Part shown: positions 36,195-46,225 of the stretch, in pieces
Layout: each line of letters starts with the position of its first letter
How positions within the stretch are numbered: position 1 is the stretch's first letter
Source: Gimesia aquarii
Lineage (GTDB): Bacteria > Planctomycetota > Planctomycetia > Planctomycetales > Planctomycetaceae
DNA length: 64,000 bases
Reading direction: 5' to 3'
Assembly (NCBI RefSeq): GCF_007748175.1
Contig: NZ_CP037422.1
Span: 4,976,334-5,040,333 of the forward strand
Notes under the pieces: model-generated
Seen by the model: only the letters and a program-made list of their open reading frames with translations
What the model was told of the DNA's origin: nothing
The model's database searches: none
Program-made: the position numbers and the translations under genes

Positions 36195-36798
36195 CTTGAT
36201 GTTCCTAAATCGGTAAAATATGAGATTAAGTTCGCTGTCTTGCTTTTTCTTTCACTCTAAACGGTCGGCATCAGGAGTCCAAGTTACTCAACATTTGATT
36301 TTAAAAAGAGAACCAGAGTCCTGATGAAATCCGGAACTAGTTTCACAACTTTAGGTTCTGAAAAGATATATCGGTGACTTATAGTCAGAATTGGCTCAAG
36401 GTAAACTGACTGCGATTGAGGAAATTATAAAAAATTGATCGAATCAGTCTGAATCTAACTTGGTAAATTCTTTGTATGTTGTTTAATTGTAATAGTTTGC
36501 GATAAAATAAAGTCGAGGGGCTTTGCGCTTGCTCATTCGTGCAGAGAAACGTAAACTGTGATGGTTCAATGAGCTAGTATTTCTATAAGGTGTTTTGCTT
36601 CCTAAATTTAAGTGTAGATCCCGTTTTGTCCTTGTGGATCTTGGTTATAGCAAAGACACACTTTCATAGGCATTAATATTGATAGGGGGGAATCGCATCT
36701 GGGTTAGGTGTGTTTTCATACTCCCTCCAGCATGAGCTTGCCAGCAATCAACTCATGAAATTGACAAGTTTATCAGGTAATACAAAGAAGCTGAGAAA
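36195..36798. other. 600-nt intergenic region between ilvD-like gene and rpmE
   Basis: No gene is supported on either strand. It should hold divergent promoters for the ilvD-like gene and rpmE. An 8-bp inverted repeat, CATCAGGA (36269-36276) with TCCTGATG (36319-36326), lies about 75 nt before the ilvD-like start. A shorter pair AGATCC-N14-GGATCT lies near 36615-36642. No tRNA, riboswitch or leader peptide was recognised. Confidence 0.4.
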
Positions 36799-37086
36799 AT
36801 GAAAAAAGACATTCATCCCGACTATCACCCAGTTGTATTCAAGGATACTTCGACTGGTGATTCGTTTATGATTCGTTCCTCTGCCACATCCAAGACGACA
36901 GTCGAGTGGGAAGATGGAAATACTTATCCTCTCGTGACTGTGGAAATCAGTTCCCATTCGCATCCTTACTACACTGGTAAGATGAAGTTTGTTGACAGTG
37001 CCGGGCGTGTTGAAAAGTTCCAGAAGAAATACAATTGGGACAAGAGAAAAGGCGAAGAAGGGGACGCCAAAAAAGAAGGCGAGTAG
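36799..37086 (+). CDS. rpmE: 50S ribosomal protein L31, zinc-free form
   Basis: A 95-aa L31. The family pattern is clear ([41 protein letters not shown]), but the four zinc-binding Cys of the C+ form are absent: no cysteine occurs in the protein. A Lys/Glu-rich tail (about 25 residues, [14 protein letters not shown]) extends it. C-minus L31 forms need no zinc, which in other bacteria matters under zinc limitation. First gene of rpmE-prfA-prmC-murA. Confidence 0.9.
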   Translation: MKKDIHPDYHPVVFKDTSTGDSFMIRSSATSKTTVEWEDGNTYPLVTVEISSHSHPYYTGKMKFVDSAGRVEKFQKKYNWDKRKGEEGDAKKEGE

Positions 37087-37110
37087 CAAATTTACGAATG
37101 GTTTTTTATC

Positions 37111-37141
37111 GAGGCTCTACGGATCTTTCCGTAAGAGCCTC
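37111..37141 (+). terminator. Long hairpin between rpmE and prfA
   Basis: GAGGCTCT plus ACGGA pairs with TCCGT plus AGAGCCTC across a TCTT loop, giving 13 bp with one bulged A. It lies 24 nt after the rpmE stop. No T tract follows (ATTTAGTG), so it could be a partial terminator, an mRNA stability element or a processing site. Confidence 0.5.
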
Positions 37142-37254
37142 ATTTAGTGAACAGTGGTGTCTTTCTTTTTTATGTCTGGTTTTTCTCATTCCTGATATCA
37201 ATTTATTTCTTTGGAAAAGAGAAACCTGGCTGGCTTATTCGTGGATTTGGGTAA

Positions 37255-38337
37255 ATGAAGTTTCCTACCCTGCAAGTAAAGTTAGAGCGTTTTGAAGAGT
37301 TGGAAAAACAACTTCAAGATCCTGACGTTCTGACCAATAATGCAAAGCTCGTCGAGATCCAGCGTGAGTATGGCGGGCTTAGTAAAGTTGCTCAAGAAAT
37401 TCGTGAGTTTAATGAGCGAGCCGAGGATATTGAAGTCGCACGCGAGATGCTCGAAGAAGAAACAGACCCTGCTGCCAAAGAATATGCGCAGAAGGAACTT
37501 GACGAGCTTTGTGAAAAGCATGAGGCGCATACGAAAGAGCTCGAAGACATTGTCGTGGCAGGAGACTCTATCACGCGCGGTGGTTTGATCATGGAAATTC
37601 GTGCGGGAGCAGGTGGAGATGAAGCTGCCTTATTCGCGCGCGAACTGTTTGACATGTACCAGCACTATGTAGAAGCTCAAAAAGGTTGGAAAACAGAGAC
37701 TCTCAACTTAAATGCGACTGAGCTGGGCGGCATCAAAGAAGTAACCTTCTCAATTTCTGGTGAAGGCGCCTATCATCGACTTCAGTTCGAAAGTGGTGGT
37801 CATCGGGTTCAACGTGTTCCAGAGACTGAAACTCAAGGTCGCGTGCATACCAGTGCCGCAACAGTCGCTGTATTACCGGAAGCGAGCGAAATTGAAGTCG
37901 AAATTAAACCGGATGACATCCGCCTTGATACGTTTCATGCCAGTGGTCCTGGCGGCCAGAAAGTCAATAAAACTGAGAGTGCTGTTCGAATAACACACTT
38001 ACCGACTGGGACTGTCGTACAATGTCAGGATGAAAAAAGCCAGCATAAAAACAAAGCCAAGGCTATGCGAGTACTCCGTAGCCGCGTGTTAGAACAAATG
38101 CAGCAGCAGGCGGCGGATGAACGTGCCGATCAACGTCGCACATTGATTGGTTCGGGAGATCGCAGCCAACGGATTCGAACGTATAACTTCCCACAAGGCC
38201 GAGTAACAGACCACCGCATCAACCTTTCACTTTACAAAATAGATCAGATTATGCAGGGACACCTGGACGAACTGGTTGAAGCCTTGTTACAGTTTGATCG
38301 TGAAGAGCGTTTATTAGGAAATAGCTCTGAAAGTTAA
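37255..38337 (+). CDS. prfA: Peptide chain release factor 1
   Basis: A 360-aa class I release factor recognising UAA and UAG. The stop-codon reading PxT motif is P189-E190-T191 ([11 protein letters not shown]. coli has PAT). The catalytic GGQ is at 233-235 ([12 protein letters not shown]), with the [11 protein letters not shown] and [12 protein letters not shown] blocks. The Gln of GGQ is the methylation target of PrmC, encoded just downstream. Length is typical of RF1. The start is the Met of [10 protein letters not shown]; no strong ribosome site is visible. Confidence 0.95.
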   Translation: MKFPTLQVKLERFEELEKQLQDPDVLTNNAKLVEIQREYGGLSKVAQEIREFNERAEDIEVAREMLEEETDPAAKEYAQKELDELCEKHEAHTKELEDIVVAGDSITRGGLIMEIRAGAGGDEAALFARELFDMYQHYVEAQKGWKTETLNLNATELGGIKEVTFSISGEGAYHRLQFESGGHRVQRVPETETQGRVHTSAATVAVLPEASEIEVEIKPDDIRLDTFHASGPGGQKVNKTESAVRITHLPTGTVVQCQDEKSQHKNKAKAMRVLRSRVLEQMQQQAADERADQRRTLIGSGDRSQRIRTYNFPQGRVTDHRINLSLYKIDQIMQGHLDELVEALLQFDREERLLGNSSES

Positions 38338-38376
38338 TCGCTTTTGTTTGCTGTTTCTCTGTTGGCTGATAAATCG

Positions 38377-39306
38377 ATGGATCGTGTTGTGAAAGAAAAT
38401 CCAGAAGCATCCGAGAGTCCTTCCAAGATTTCTGCAGAACCTTGGACGGTACGTCGTATTCTCGATTGGACGACGGCTCATTTGGAGAAACATGGAAGCG
38501 ATTCTCCCCGTTTAGACACGGAAGTGTTACTGGCGTTTGCTCGGAAATGTGAACGAATTCGTCTCTACACAAACTACGATGATGTTGTCACTGAAGCAGA
38601 ACGCACACTGATGCGACAACTTGTTCAAAGAAGAGCGAAATCAGAGCCAGTTGCTTATCTTGTAGGGAAACGGGAATTCTTCGGCCTGGATTTTTATGTC
38701 GACAGTAGTGTACTGGTTCCTCGACCTGATACTGAAACTCTGGTAATGGAATTAGTTGAGGAAACGCAAAAACGAGCTTCTTCTTCGATACTTGATTTGT
38801 GTACGGGCAGTGGTTGTGTTGCTATCGCTGCTGCCGCTAATTGCTCTAATGCACAATTTCTTGCAACTGATATTAGTGAGGCAGCCTTAGAGGTTGCCAG
38901 GAAAAATGCTGAGTCCAACTCTTTATCTCAAAAGATTCGATTCCTAAAGAGTAACTGTTTTGAATCAATCCCACACGATTCTCTATTCGATCTCATTGTA
39001 AGTAATCCCCCCTATATTCCTGATTCTGAAATAGAATTACTGGAGGCAGATGTCAGACAACACGAGCCTCGGCTTGCGTTAGCAGGTGGTGAAGATGGTT
39101 TAGATTTTTATCGAAGAATTATTCAGGAAGCACATCAGTACCTAAATGAAGAAGGTGTTTTAATGCTGGAATTCTCTCCCGAACAGGAAGTGGCTTTAAA
39201 ATCGCTATTTGATAGATCTGAGAAGTATACTGATGTGAAAGTCAAAGCGGATTTGGCAGGCCGTGCCAGGGTCATTATTGGCAAAAAATCGCCTATCTTG
39301 AAATAA
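38377..39306 (+). CDS. prmC: Release factor glutamine methyltransferase
   Basis: A 309-aa PrmC/HemK enzyme that N5-methylates the GGQ glutamine of release factors. An N-terminal helical domain (VRRILDWTTAHLEKHG, SPRLDTEVLLAFA) precedes the methyltransferase core with ILDLCTGSGCVAIA and the catalytic NPPY (ISNPPY-type, VSNPPYIPDSE). An upstream in-frame TTG at 38344 would add 11 residues; neither start has a clear ribosome site and I chose the ATG. It lies 39 nt after prfA, its substrate gene, in a conserved arrangement. Confidence 0.93.
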   Translation: MDRVVKENPEASESPSKISAEPWTVRRILDWTTAHLEKHGSDSPRLDTEVLLAFARKCERIRLYTNYDDVVTEAERTLMRQLVQRRAKSEPVAYLVGKREFFGLDFYVDSSVLVPRPDTETLVMELVEETQKRASSSILDLCTGSGCVAIAAAANCSNAQFLATDISEAALEVARKNAESNSLSQKIRFLKSNCFESIPHDSLFDLIVSNPPYIPDSEIELLEADVRQHEPRLALAGGEDGLDFYRRIIQEAHQYLNEEGVLMLEFSPEQEVALKSLFDRSEKYTDVKVKADLAGRARVIIGKKSPILK

Positions 39307-39366
39307 TCAGATCGCATATACTCCGTTTAAAAGCTTACTGACTAAAAGTTTCGGGGAGTTCCAGGG

Positions 39367-40803
39367 ATGGATATGTTTATCGTTCGCGGAGGCGAACGGC
39401 TTTCAGGTTGCGTTTCCGTAAGTGGTGCCAAGAATTCGGCTTTGCCACTCATGGCGGCCGCTCTGGCTTGTGAAGGCGAAACCATCCTGCACTCGATACC
39501 CAATCTGGTTGATGTCTCAACTCAAGCACAGGTGCTAAGTTCTCTGGGAATGCAGGTGGATCGAGATGATTCAGGTGCTTTGCGCCTAAAAACCATAGAT
39601 GAAACTGCCTGCATTGCCGACTATGAACTTGTACGACGGATGCGTGCCAGCGTTTGTGTCTTGGGCCCTTTATTGGCTAAACGGGGCATGGCTTGTGTTT
39701 CATTACCGGGGGGATGCAATATTGGTGATCGGCCCATTGATTTACATCTCAAAGGCCTTTCTGCTTTAGGAGCACAAATTCGCGTTGAGCGTGGATATGT
39801 CATCGCACGGGCCGAACGATTACGTGGGGCCAACATTTTTTTAGGAGGCGCGTTTGGAAGCACTGCCACTGGTACTTGTAATGTGATGACAGCTGCTGCT
39901 TTAGCAGAAGGGGTTACTACGATCGAATCGGCGGCTTGTGAGCCGGAAGTCGTAGATGTTGGAAATTTTCTCAACGCTGCGGGAGCAAAGATTGAAGGCT
40001 TAGGTACTCCATTTTTGCGAATTGAAGGAGTAGAAGCACTACAAGCAGTCGAGCATGAAGTGATACCTGACCGCATTGAAGTCGCCACGTTGATGATTGC
40101 AGCAGCAATGACGCGAGGTGAAGTTCGATTGGATGGAGTTCGTCCTGACCATGTAACAGCTGTCATTGAAAAGCTAAGGGATGTGGGGGTCACAGTCGTA
40201 TTGGAATCTCCGGATCAGCCTGGCAGAGTTCAATCGGTTCTCACAAAGGTAGCGGGAAAGCTTAAATCGGTCGATTGTATTGCTTTACCTTATCCTGGAA
40301 TTCCCACTGATGTTCAAGCACAACTAATGTCATTACTTTCCGGTATCTCAGGGATCAGTATTGTGACCGATAAGGTATTTCCCGACCGATTCATGCATGC
40401 TTCAGAACTAGCTCGTATGGGGGCTAAGATCCGTCGTGAATCTGCCAGTGCCATTCTCAATGGCGTTTCCAGACTCAGTGGTGCTTGTGTAATGGCTTCG
40501 GACTTAAGAGCCAGTGCTGCGTTGGTTTTGGCGGGTTTGGCAGCGGAAGGAGAGACTGTGATTCGTCGAATCTATCATCTTGATCGTGGGTACGAACGTT
40601 TGGAAGAGAAACTCATCGCATTAGGAGCCAATGTCCAAAGAGTGCGCGATGAACCAAAAAATATGCCGGAAAGTTTGAAGCTTACCGATAATGAGAGCCG
40701 ACCCAGTCACTCGGAGTTACTGGATGCATTAACTGGCCCCCACTGGAATCAAAACCAGAGCGACCAACGTGCTCACCAATCAAAGAAGTCGAACATGAGA
40801 TAA
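39367..40803 (+). CDS. murA: UDP-N-acetylglucosamine 1-carboxyvinyltransferase
   Basis: A 478-aa MurA, catalysing the first committed step of peptidoglycan synthesis: enolpyruvyl transfer to UDP-GlcNAc. K22-N23 ([12 protein letters not shown]) and the catalytic C117 ([13 protein letters not shown]) are present, so it should be sensitive to fosfomycin. [61 protein letters not shown] and [15 protein letters not shown] follow. A C-terminal tail of about 40 residues, polar and basic, exceeds the usual 420 aa. GGAG lies 11-14 nt upstream. It ends the rpmE-prfA-prmC-murA cluster. Confidence 0.95.
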   Translation: MDMFIVRGGERLSGCVSVSGAKNSALPLMAAALACEGETILHSIPNLVDVSTQAQVLSSLGMQVDRDDSGALRLKTIDETACIADYELVRRMRASVCVLGPLLAKRGMACVSLPGGCNIGDRPIDLHLKGLSALGAQIRVERGYVIARAERLRGANIFLGGAFGSTATGTCNVMTAAALAEGVTTIESAACEPEVVDVGNFLNAAGAKIEGLGTPFLRIEGVEALQAVEHEVIPDRIEVATLMIAAAMTRGEVRLDGVRPDHVTAVIEKLRDVGVTVVLESPDQPGRVQSVLTKVAGKLKSVDCIALPYPGIPTDVQAQLMSLLSGISGISIVTDKVFPDRFMHASELARMGAKIRRESASAILNGVSRLSGACVMASDLRASAALVLAGLAAEGETVIRRIYHLDRGYERLEEKLIALGANVQRVRDEPKNMPESLKLTDNESRPSHSELLDALTGPHWNQNQSDQRAHQSKKSNMR

Positions 40804-40853
40804 GATTGCGAATCTCAACGAGCTGATTTGGTATTAAAGAGTCGTATCACAGG

Positions 40854-42374
40854 TTATTTATCTTTTTGCGAATTTTTGTCAAAGTCCAGACAAAGTACAT
40901 GTGATTCACTCCGAAGATAGAGTTTTTTGTGAGCTAGAACCGGTGCTGTCCAGGATGGATATTTGATTTGTGGAAATGAAGTACGACAAACCTCATGAAA
41001 TTGGTCTGGATCGACCTTCACAATCGCGAGAGTTCCACGTTCCCCTAATACGATGAATTTATTATCTGCTAGAACTGCAGAACCACGTCCGTAAAAAGGC
41101 CAGGGCGCTGGTTTACCGGAATTAATCCATTGGAACTGCCCTGTTAGTTGATTGCGTTTTACTTTTCCGATCACAGGTGCAGTCCCATCAGTCTCCCACA
41201 TGACTTTTCCATCCGACAATCGCACACAGCGCATTGTAGCACCTCGTTCATGCCGACCACTGAAGCCGTAGAGATAACCTTTGTGATGAATGGTCGTTGA
41301 CCAGTGAGTCATCATGTTGGTGGGGTTACGCCAAAGCTCTTTGTAGCTTTTCCCTTCCGGGTTTACCTGCAGTAGCGCAGACCCAACTTCATATGCGGCA
41401 GACAAAAAGATCTTGTCATCCACAACCACTGGACGGGCCGCATTTACGGAATCATTAATCATGGAACGAAACCAATACTTGAAATTGACGGAACCATCTT
41501 TAGGATCCAATGAAACAAGTCCCTGACGCATAAGGCACAGCAAATGACGTTTTCCATGTATCGTAACAGCGAGGGGAGACGAATAGCTGGAAAGTTTTAT
41601 ATTTGCACCGCGCCATTGATAAACGGGCATACGTTCCCAACCTGTTGATGTTCCGTCCCAGACTTTTTTTCCCACGTTTTCCCAAAGCGTTTTCCCAGTT
41701 AATGCATCGAACGAGACCATCCCGGAGTTTGGTTTGCCACCTACCATGACAATCAATTGATTTCCTTCCAGTATGGGAGTGGAACCGACTCCAAAAAATC
41801 CGGGAGGAACGTCAAACTCTTTGAGACAATCGCGATGCCAGACGAGTTTTCCATCTTTGAGATTTAGGCAATACAGTTTGCCTTGAGCACCAAATGTATA
41901 ACAGTATTTGGGAGTCAAAAGTGGAGAGCAACGTGGGCCATTGTTATATCCATAGGGGTCGCGAAAATCAGAGTCATATTCATACTTCCATAAGAGTTTA
42001 CCAGTATCTGCTGTCAGGCATTCGATGACTTCTTTACTTTTTCGATTGGCGTCTGGTCGGTGATGAATGATTAATTGATTACCCAGAATTGAGGGTGCAC
42101 TATAGCCAGTACCTATCTTTTTTTCCCACAACAGTGCGGGACCTTCTTCTGGAAACTCGTCAATTAAATTGGTTTCCGCAGAAATCCCGGTTTGTAACGG
42201 TCCAAGAAAGTAAGGCCAGTCATCTGGTTTGACAGCGATCGATTGTGCGTTGATGCTCGAATCCTGTGTACCATTCTGAGGAGTTGGTAACGGAGTAATC
42301 AGCAGCACACAACTTGTGAAAATCAGTGCGGACAAGCATTTCATGTAACGGCGAGAGTTGCCTGTGTCTTTCAT
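40854..42374 (-). CDS. Secreted PQQ-like beta-propeller protein
   Basis: A 506-aa protein with a signal peptide (about residues 1-30). Repeated outer strands of the type GKLLWKYEYDSD, GKLVWHRDC, GKTLWENVG, KVMWETDG mark a PQQ/quinoprotein-type propeller of about seven or eight blades. Such proteins are common in planctomycetes; many lack the enzyme's PQQ and metal ligands and act as binding or scaffold proteins, and I see no certain active site. The next gene upstream on the minus strand ends 27 nt away, so they may form an operon. Confidence 0.8.
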   Translation of the reverse strand: MKDTGNSRRYMKCLSALIFTSCVLLITPLPTPQNGTQDSSINAQSIAVKPDDWPYFLGPLQTGISAETNLIDEFPEEGPALLWEKKIGTGYSAPSILGNQLIIHHRPDANRKSKEVIECLTADTGKLLWKYEYDSDFRDPYGYNNGPRCSPLLTPKYCYTFGAQGKLYCLNLKDGKLVWHRDCLKEFDVPPGFFGVGSTPILEGNQLIVMVGGKPNSGMVSFDALTGKTLWENVGKKVWDGTSTGWERMPVYQWRGANIKLSSYSSPLAVTIHGKRHLLCLMRQGLVSLDPKDGSVNFKYWFRSMINDSVNAARPVVVDDKIFLSAAYEVGSALLQVNPEGKSYKELWRNPTNMMTHWSTTIHHKGYLYGFSGRHERGATMRCVRLSDGKVMWETDGTAPVIGKVKRNQLTGQFQWINSGKPAPWPFYGRGSAVLADNKFIVLGERGTLAIVKVDPDQFHEVCRTSFPQIKYPSWTAPVLAHKKLYLRSESHVLCLDFDKNSQKDK

Positions 42375-42401
42375 AAGGATTAACCATTCAAGGGAAGATG
42401 A

Positions 42402-44009
42402 TCAGGGGAGCTCGTATACTTTATAGGTTTGATTTTGATAAATGGGTTTGAGTGTTGTAAAGGGACCAAGTCGTTTTACCAGGAGATGCGTGATTTTTGT
42501 CTCGTTATTGAGGACACGAATCGCATTCTCGTCAAAACCGTTATTATAATAGTTCTGGCCCCATTTTCGAAGGTATTTTAGTCGTCGATTCCATTCAATG
42601 AGGCCGGCTGCGTCTTGTGGACAGTCTTTAATAGTGACGTATTCCGGTCGTTGTGCATACCACTTGAAGTCAGACTGGTGGGTGGGGGTCAGAAAAAGTG
42701 CGGTTTCAGGAGTATGGTTTTTGATCCAGCGGCAAGCGTCAATCCAGTCAGTGCGCTGAGCTGGTGGCATCTTATGAATCGGAGGAAAGGTCCAGGCAGA
42801 ATAAATCGCTGATATGAAGATGCAGAAACTGAACAAGGGGATCATTTGTTTGAGAGATGTTTTTTTGATTAGAAGTAATTTTAAATCTGTGTTTTCGTTT
42901 TGAAAAATCCAGTATTGAAAAGCATTGACTATCGAAATTGTGACAGCGATAGGGAGTAAGGCATCAAATAGACGAAACGGATAAAATTTTAACAGTGACA
43001 TGCGAAACGCATAATACGGCATTTCGCTGGCTGGTCGTGGGCCGGCACCCAATAGTAATCCGATGCATGCAAGACCAATTGTTCCTACGATAAAAAGTTG
43101 AAAAAAGCGATTCGGAAACGATGGTCCTTCATTTCGCTTCAAGATCAACCAGACTGCCAATAGAATCGCATATAATACATAACTGCTTAAATGAAAATCC
43201 ATCGGATCAAGATGATGCTTAATGCGGTAGAAGACTTGAATATAATTCGCTGCGAAGTTCTGTTCTGAATTGCCTTGGGCCAAGAGCCCTATTGAGGGAA
43301 TCAGTCCCGGAAGTGAGCAGAGGATTAACAGTCCGGTAGCCGAAATCACTGATCGCAATGTCTGTCTATATGTGGCTTTGTTAAAGTCTCTTCTTTTCCG
43401 ATACCAATCACAGACAAGTGAGAATCCACCACAAAGTACGCCCCAAATTCCTACGACAGGATGCCAGCTTATGGTGAGTCCTGCATAGATCGCAGCTCGA
43501 TTCCAGTGTTGCTCACAGGCACTGGCGAGTGACAAAAAAAGAAAACCGTATGCAAATACCTTAGATTCGATTCCACCAATGATCCATTCACCCGAAAAGT
43601 TACCTATCGCAACCATTCCTAAATAGATCCAAGCTGTGATTAAGGGGGACCAGATTCCCGGAACTAATACTTTGACTAGCCGATACCAGCCCATTGCTAA
43701 CAGCAGGAACGCTACAAGACGTCCGAGAAGTGCTGTGTTATGAAGAGAAAGCCATTGAGTGAGGCTCCCCATAACCTGATAGAAAAAGGAATGCGCGTTG
43801 GATGACTCCAGAAAAAAATCACCAGAACCCCATTGTGGGTTCCAGTAATGTTTTGCTTTACTTAGATAATGCGGTTCATTGATTCCCGGGATAGGGAAGC
43901 GAAGAAAAGAATCGGCGGCGAAGGAACCGCCGATTAACAGAATCATGAGTATGGCTTGAGGAGGAATTTTAGAAGCTTTGGATTCAGGGTTCACTGAACT
44001 TGAGCACAT
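42402..44009 (-). CDS. Multi-spanning membrane protein, possibly DUF6798/GT-C-like
   Basis: A 535-aa integral membrane protein with about eleven hydrophobic helices between residues 17 and 415, then a soluble C-terminal domain (about 420-535, WIDACRWIKNHTPETALFLTP and DFKWYAQRPEYVTIKD). Early extracytoplasmic loops contain FPIPGINEPHYLSKAKHYW and GDFFLESSNAHSFFYQ. This resembles planctomycete proteins of the DUF6798 type and, more loosely, GT-C glycosyltransferases. No catalytic claim can be made. It precedes the PQQ-like gene by 27 nt on the same strand. Confidence 0.65.
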   Translation of the reverse strand: MCSSSVNPESKASKIPPQAILMILLIGGSFAADSFLRFPIPGINEPHYLSKAKHYWNPQWGSGDFFLESSNAHSFFYQVMGSLTQWLSLHNTALLGRLVAFLLLAMGWYRLVKVLVPGIWSPLITAWIYLGMVAIGNFSGEWIIGGIESKVFAYGFLFLSLASACEQHWNRAAIYAGLTISWHPVVGIWGVLCGGFSLVCDWYRKRRDFNKATYRQTLRSVISATGLLILCSLPGLIPSIGLLAQGNSEQNFAANYIQVFYRIKHHLDPMDFHLSSYVLYAILLAVWLILKRNEGPSFPNRFFQLFIVGTIGLACIGLLLGAGPRPASEMPYYAFRMSLLKFYPFRLFDALLPIAVTISIVNAFQYWIFQNENTDLKLLLIKKTSLKQMIPLFSFCIFISAIYSAWTFPPIHKMPPAQRTDWIDACRWIKNHTPETALFLTPTHQSDFKWYAQRPEYVTIKDCPQDAAGLIEWNRRLKYLRKWGQNYYNNGFDENAIRVLNNETKITHLLVKRLGPFTTLKPIYQNQTYKVYELP

Positions 44010-44074
44010 TGTTAAGCCATAAAAATAAACCGTAAGAATGCATGGTAGAGAACTTAAAATCTAATAAGAGTGGA

Positions 44075-44290
44075 TTATTTCTTAGATTTTTTTCGGGCCG
44101 CTTTCTTCTTCGCCGTCTTTTTCGCAGGTGATTTTTTTGCAGGTGTTTTTTTGGCAGCTTTCTTTTTTGCACTCCCCTTTTTGGCAGCGGCTTTCTTTTT
44201 AGACCCTTTTTTGGCAGAGTCTCCGAAGATTTTGTCGTAATTTTCCCAGAACTGTGGTGTGGTACCTGTGCGAACAATCGGGCCACTCAT
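44075..44290 (-). CDS. Small Lys/Ala-rich histone H1-tail-like protein
   Basis: A 71-aa protein. Residues 1-25 (MSGPIVRTGTTPQFWENYDK) form a short non-repetitive head; residues 26-71 are almost only Lys, Ala, Ser, Pro and Thr in AKK/KKAA repeats, like the tail of eukaryotic histone H1. The likely role is binding DNA, RNA or acidic partners; the head may be the specific part. GGAGAAG lies 7-13 nt upstream, which supports a real gene. The repeats make the DNA low in complexity. Confidence 0.75.
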   Translation of the reverse strand: MSGPIVRTGTTPQFWENYDKIFGDSAKKGSKKKAAAKKGSAKKKAAKKTPAKKSPAKKTAKKKAARKKSKK

Positions 44291-44438
44291 AAGCTTACTT
44301 CTCCATAAATATTTGAAATTTCAGGATATCATTTCAAACGCAATATAATTTAGTTACCAATAAGATAGTCATTATATCAGTTGATACTGGTATTGTCTTA
44401 TTTCCGAGCGATGATTCTTTCGATCTGACACTGAATTG

Positions 44439-46013
44439 TCAAGTCTGCTCACAATGATCTGGTTGAACTGAGGCAGGAAAAGAAGTTCGTAATTCGTTAC
44501 TTTTTTGACGAATCGTTTCTAAGAGCTTTGTCAAATGAGTGTCGGTTGTGAGTGGGTTCATGACGGTAATCCGAAACGCTGCCTGACCATCAATGACCGA
44601 GTGTACGATATAAAATTCTCCGGATTCGATAATGACTCTTCTCAACTTGAAATGAAACAAGTTTTGTTGTTCTATAGATAGTTGTTGTAACCAGTCTGGT
44701 TGATAACGAAAAACGAGAATATTACACTCTGGCTTATGTACAGGTTCAAAATCAGTCGTTTGCTCCAGCATTTCATAAAATATTTGTGCGGTTTCAAATG
44801 TGACATCGACAAGATCTGCAAAGAGACCTTTTCCAAACAGTGACCAGACTCCCCAAAGGCCATAACTGTTTGCGCGTTTGGTGCATTCAATTGTTCTTAA
44901 TCCTAAATCATATTCTGCAATCTCAGGTGCAGACGGATCGAACAAGTAGGGAGCCTGTTGCTGGAACGCTGCAGATTGATGTGCTTTATCTTTAAAAAAC
45001 AAGAACGCACATAGCGCGGGCATGAACATCATTTTATGTGCATCGAAGACCACACTGTCTGCCCGATGGAGTCCTGCAGTAAGATGATGATGATGCTGAG
45101 AAAAACAAGTTGGACCGCCATGTGCTGCATCTACATGTAACCAGATTTGAAATTGTTCACACAAGTCAGCGATCTCATTCAGGGGATCAAATGCGCCAAT
45201 GGGTGTGGCACAGGCACAGGCGATGACAGCAATGATTTTTCGGTTTTCACTCTGGCACTTTAAAATTATTTCTCTCAAAGCGAGCGGATTCATCCTGCGT
45301 TGTTGGTCCAGAGAGACTTTGAGAATATTTTCGGTACCGATTCCGAGAATACCAGCAGAGCGGGTCAAGCTATAATGGGCATCGCTGGATGCGAGTATGA
45401 CAGGCATTAGTTCATTCTTAGCTGATGCTCCCTGTTGCCAAATTTCGGGGCACGTCAGATTCCGAGCCGCCAATAAACCAGTGAGATTTGCCAGTGATCC
45501 CCCGTGTGTGACAAGGCCAGAGAATTTATCGGTTGGAAATCCAATTTCTTTACCGATCATTTTGATTAATGCAATTTCGACTGCTGTGGCCCATGGTCCC
45601 ATTTCATAGACGGCCATTACCTGATTCGTGACTGAAGCAATTGCGTCAAACAATCCAGCCAGTGGAACAGAGGCAGGCACCTGATGACCAATATATCGGG
45701 GGTTTTGTAAGTTGTGTCCTTTCTCTAACATCAATTGTGTGAGCTGTTGAAATTCCTGGACTTTAGGCTGTTGTGATTGGACCTCCGGTTCTGTACTTGA
45801 AGTTACATGTGAGTTTAACTTTCGCAATGCCAGTTGGATGTTTTCAAGCGGTGGATTCCAGTTCAAAACTTGACCGTCTGGAGTTTGCAGGGAACGCGCA
45901 TGTTGTGTGAGTGCTTCAGATAAAGTCTGGCTAGCTGCAGACAATAAATCGGGAGAATAAGCAGCATGAATTCTTGTTCTTGCCGATTGTAATTCAGGGG
46001 CTGTCATTGACAT
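44439..46013 (-). CDS. PLP-dependent group II amino-acid decarboxylase
   Basis: A 524-aa pyridoxal-phosphate enzyme of the group II decarboxylase family (glutamate, aspartate, diaminobutyrate, aromatic amino acids). Key blocks: FSGLVTHGGSLANLTGLLAARN, VIACACATPIGAFDPLNEIA, HVDAAHGGPTCF and SVVFDAHKMMFMPALC, where the Lys after DAH binds PLP. The start is taken at 46013; an in-frame Met 11 codons upstream is possible. A run of four His (QHHHH) sits after the PLP Asp. Substrate cannot be assigned. Monocistronic, no obvious partner transporter. Confidence 0.85.
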   Translation of the reverse strand: MSMTAPELQSARTRIHAAYSPDLLSAASQTLSEALTQHARSLQTPDGQVLNWNPPLENIQLALRKLNSHVTSSTEPEVQSQQPKVQEFQQLTQLMLEKGHNLQNPRYIGHQVPASVPLAGLFDAIASVTNQVMAVYEMGPWATAVEIALIKMIGKEIGFPTDKFSGLVTHGGSLANLTGLLAARNLTCPEIWQQGASAKNELMPVILASSDAHYSLTRSAGILGIGTENILKVSLDQQRRMNPLALREIILKCQSENRKIIAVIACACATPIGAFDPLNEIADLCEQFQIWLHVDAAHGGPTCFSQHHHHLTAGLHRADSVVFDAHKMMFMPALCAFLFFKDKAHQSAAFQQQAPYLFDPSAPEIAEYDLGLRTIECTKRANSYGLWGVWSLFGKGLFADLVDVTFETAQIFYEMLEQTTDFEPVHKPECNILVFRYQPDWLQQLSIEQQNLFHFKLRRVIIESGEFYIVHSVIDGQAAFRITVMNPLTTDTHLTKLLETIRQKSNELRTSFPASVQPDHCEQT

Positions 46014-46225
46014 GGAATTCTCATTACCTGCGAAAAGGGAAAACAACTTAGCAAGCGAAAGTGTGCTGGATATCGATTAATTGTATTCGCTTAGATCATA
46101 CCGAAAACATGGACGGCTGAATATAAATGAGCCGGTCCTAATTGAGAACTCTTAATTTCGTATTTAAATACGTTTAGAAAAGAGCCGAGCATGTGGGTTG
46201 TGAATGTTCTATTATGATAGACATT

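Noticed and set aside
36195-36798. Possible tRNA or structured RNA, suggested by a GGTTCAAT stretch near 36562
   Set aside because: No matching acceptor, D or anticodon stems around it, and the putative T arm does not pair.
39621-40193. 190-aa antisense frame inside murA
   Set aside because: It lies fully inside a certain gene; the Ser/Thr/Pro/Arg-rich composition is typical of a reverse-strand shadow.
44090-44260. Lys/Ala-coding repeats as a DNA tandem repeat or satellite
   Set aside because: The periodicity is explained by the AKK/KKAA codons of the small basic protein, which has a good ribosome site and a specific N-terminus.
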